Positions 62,099-64,000 of a stretch of DNA of 64,000 bases are shown here, piece after piece (position 1 is the stretch's first letter; every line of letters starts with the position of its first letter). The stretch comes from Peptoniphilus rachelemmaiella. Its GTDB lineage: Bacteria; Bacillota; Clostridia; Tissierellales; Peptoniphilaceae. Below the pieces are notes generated by a model, which saw only the letters and a list, made by a program, of their open reading frames with translations, had not been told where the DNA came from and did not search any database. Location of the stretch: assembly GCF_943169845.1 (NCBI RefSeq), contig NZ_CALPBW010000007.1:1-64000 (forward strand), read 5' to 3'. The translations under genes were made by a program, and so were the position numbers.

Positions 62099-63826
62099 TT
62101 ATTGCAAGCGTTCCACCACGCTCTTTAAATATTTTCCAACGACCACGGAGAAGCGCTCCAGGTCTTTGATGCGCACGAAGTCCGTGCCGAAGATGAGTCG
62201 TTCCTGATCCAATTCCTCGTCTTCGCCGGTAAAGACGCCTAAAACGGCGCGCTGCTTCAGTTTGCCCTGAAGCACTTCCGCCGCCGTGTCGTAGACCGCG
62301 TCTTCCCCTTCGTAGTCGACGACATCACCTTTGCCCGTATCCAGGCCGACGGAGAGCAAGTCGTTGGGCATGCCGTCGGAGAGGACGATGAGCACTTTCG
62401 TGTCCGACTCGATTTCTTCCATGGTTTCGAAGACGTAGCGCAGGGCGAAGCCGTCGCGATTGGATCCGCTGGCTTTGTAGGAGAAAATCTCGCGATTTTC
62501 TTTGCTGTCGTCTTTGTAGTCTCGGAAGATGCGAATAATTTGGTAATTAAAGAGATTGCAAAAGCCCATGACCCGCGTGGGAATGCGAAGTTGGGTTAAT
62601 GCCTCGGCGATGAGAAAGCCCTGAATGGCCACTTCCGCCTGCCGATCCTGTTGGGAACCGCTCATGTCAAGAAGAATGTCCACGGCAAAGGAATTTTCCT
62701 GCTCGAAGGAGTTTTTCTTGAAAATGCGGTCGTCGCCTAAAATGACGTGGCGCCACAAAAGGCCCGTGTCGATGGCGCCGTTGGCGGCCCGCACGGATTC
62801 CTGGGAGGAGTCGTCCAGCAGGTTTTTACGAATGATTTCTCTTAATTCAAAGATGGATCGTTCGTAAATGTGGCGGTCTTTTTCGTAGATAGCTTCGGTT
62901 TCTTGCCTTTGGGCGAGGATTTGATCCTCGAAAAACCGCGCTCCCATGTCGTTTTCGAAATTGCCCTTCGTGACGTGCAGGCGCATGCCTTGGTGCAGGC
63001 CCGTGGCGATGGTTGACTCGATTTTTTTTGCCTTGGCGGGAGAAAGGGTCTCCTTGCCGTAGTGTTTGCGTACCCGAGCCAAGGTGCGGGCTTCGTTGTC
63101 GGCGCGGGTCCTGGTAATGGATGCGTCGGATTCCACCACCTTCGACGTGTCCCGAATGACGCCGGAAAATTCCGCCGACTCGATGATTTCCGTGTCCTTG
63201 TCTTCGATTTGCTCCGCCTTGGTCTCCACGATTTGGCGGCGCTTCTTTTTCGGTTCCGGCTCCTCCGGCGGAGGCGGCACGTCTTTAACCTCGATCTTTT
63301 TTTCCACTTCGAAGGTTAAAGTGGGATTCACGTGGAAATGTTCCCGCCAAAGTCGCGCCAAGTACTCGTAAAATTCGCCTTCGCTTTTTAATTTGTCCCC
63401 GGCGATGAGCTTGCGCATTAAGGGCTCCAGGAACGTACCGGCGCTCATGGGCTTGCCCATGCGGTAGGCGGCGTATTGCATTTCAATTTCCTGCGCCAAG
63501 TCCCTTTTGTTTAAAAAATCCAAGGTGCGGTAGCGGGTTTTGTAACTATCTTTGGCCATGGCCTTGATTCCGGGCCGCTCGCTGTACAAGGTATTTTTCG
63601 TATACTGCAGGGCCAAGATCCGCGCCACGGCATTCATGTCCTTACCGTTGGTGACATTTTGCGTGTTTTTTGCCACGAAGTTCACCAGGCGATTTTTCGG
63701 AAAAGCCCGATCGATCATTCCCGATTCCGCCGCGTCGAAGCCGTCGCCCTCGCCGCTGTAGCGCCGCTGATAATTGCCGCCGACGGTCCAGTACACATTT
63801 TGTCGCCGCTTGTCCGTCCAGGTCAT
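62099..63826 (-). CDS. VWA-domain protein paired with an AAA+ ATPase
   Basis: 575 residues, cytoplasmic. A helical N-terminal part (1-190), a Pro/Glu/Lys-rich linker (PPPPEEPEPKKKRR near residue 190), another helical part, and a C-terminal von Willebrand A domain (about 385-575) with the metal-binding DMSGSQQ and later Asp in VLSDGMP. CobT/NorD-like proteins of this layout act with MoxR/CbbQ-type AAA+ ATPases to remodel or insert metal into partner proteins. Its start overlaps the stop of such an ATPase (ATGA). Target unknown. Confidence 0.82.
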   Translation of the reverse strand: MTWTDKRRQNVYWTVGGNYQRRYSGEGDGFDAAESGMIDRAFPKNRLVNFVAKNTQNVTNGKDMNAVARILALQYTKNTLYSERPGIKAMAKDSYKTRYRTLDFLNKRDLAQEIEMQYAAYRMGKPMSAGTFLEPLMRKLIAGDKLKSEGEFYEYLARLWREHFHVNPTLTFEVEKKIEVKDVPPPPEEPEPKKKRRQIVETKAEQIEDKDTEIIESAEFSGVIRDTSKVVESDASITRTRADNEARTLARVRKHYGKETLSPAKAKKIESTIATGLHQGMRLHVTKGNFENDMGARFFEDQILAQRQETEAIYEKDRHIYERSIFELREIIRKNLLDDSSQESVRAANGAIDTGLLWRHVILGDDRIFKKNSFEQENSFAVDILLDMSGSQQDRQAEVAIQGFLIAEALTQLRIPTRVMGFCNLFNYQIIRIFRDYKDDSKENREIFSYKASGSNRDGFALRYVFETMEEIESDTKVLIVLSDGMPNDLLSVGLDTGKGDVVDYEGEDAVYDTAAEVLQGKLKQRAVLGVFTGEDEELDQERLIFGTDFVRIKDLERFSVVVGKYLKSVVERLQ

Positions 63827-64000
63827 CGGAAGAGTTCACCTTTCGTCACGCCTTTTGCAAAAAGGGTATCGATGACATCTTCCACCACTTCTTTTTCGAA
63901 GCGGTCGAAGGATTTATTGACGATGCCCATGTTCAGGGCCTCTTTCACATCAAGCCCCCGCTCGATCATGGTAAGGGCGCCGAAAAGGCCACGCATATCC
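63823..64000 (-). CDS. C-terminal end of an AAA+ ATPase (MoxR/CbbQ type), partial
   Basis: 58 residues from the edge to the stop, DMRGLFGALTMIERGLDVKE and FEKEVVEDVIDTLFAKGV. This is the sensor-2/lid end typical of MoxR/CbbQ/CobS ATPases. The rest lies outside the window. The stop overlaps the start of the VWA gene, so the two make one operon. Confidence 0.75.
   Translation of the reverse strand, partial: DMRGLFGALTMIERGLDVKEALNMGIVNKSFDRFEKEVVEDVIDTLFAKGVTKGELFR

Overview
The window looks like chromosome from an anaerobic Gram-positive bacterium of moderate GC. I would place it near the Peptoniphilaceae/Tissierellia, an inference from gene style rather than a database match. Support comes from SLH-anchored surface proteins, a Firmicutes-type rpmG-secE-nusG-rplK-rplA cluster, short Shine-Dalgarno-led overlapping genes, and NEAT-domain haem proteins with stalk or SLH anchors. 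Nearly all genes lie on the minus strand.

Positions 227-26989 form one haem/haemoglobin acquisition island, transcribed right to left. It opens with a giant Shr-like SLH protein (haemoglobin-binding-like repeats, a NEAT domain, leucine-rich repeats). Next is a subtilase carrying its own NEAT and SLH domains. A tight cluster follows: a DtxR-like regulator fused to what looks like a NEAT domain, a DUF454 membrane protein, a double-NEAT membrane protein, a Shp-like NEAT membrane protein, and a complete FecBCD-type ABC importer. The cluster ends with a flavodoxin of the BilS/Flavodoxin_3 type, a NEAT-SLH protein, a NEAT-stalk protein and a CydDC-like heterodimeric ABC exporter. Genes overlap by a few bases almost throughout, which suggests one regulon moving haem from haemoglobin to wall, membrane and cytoplasm. 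Most of the NEAT domains keep two methionines at the positions used by Shp-type bis-methionyl haem binding. Three promoters in the window (two in the island, one before the second giant subtilase) carry a 15-bp dyad of form NGATN-N5-TATCN resembling a 7-1-7 Fur box.

Positions 27276-30314 hold a lipoprotein gene and the ribosomal/transcription cluster. Positions 30447-32547 hold a hemerythrin-like protein coupled to a COG2509-type flavoprotein. Positions 32662-42078 are a purine operon, purF-purM-purN-purH-purDL, in which PurD and full-length PurL are fused into one 1647-residue protein. The purF leader is about 290 nt, folds into a multi-helix structure and contains an intrinsic terminator, so it may be an undescribed regulatory RNA. 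A patatin-like phospholipase gene diverges from it.

Positions 43388-50563 are a visibly AT-rich accessory block bracketed by two decayed IS3-family copies in the same orientation. It carries a response regulator, a histidine kinase, an ABC ATPase and an FtsX-type permease, resembling peptide-antibiotic sensing/detoxification modules. It also holds a chimeric remnant of a second kinase/permease pair. The right part (50583-64000) returns to the host style: an anchored hypothetical protein, MgtE, a second giant subtilase with InlB-type and SLH repeats, two small unknown genes, tRNA-Pro(GGG), a ferritin-like protein, a GloB-like hydrolase, and a VWA protein with the C-terminal end of its AAA+ partner at the edge.
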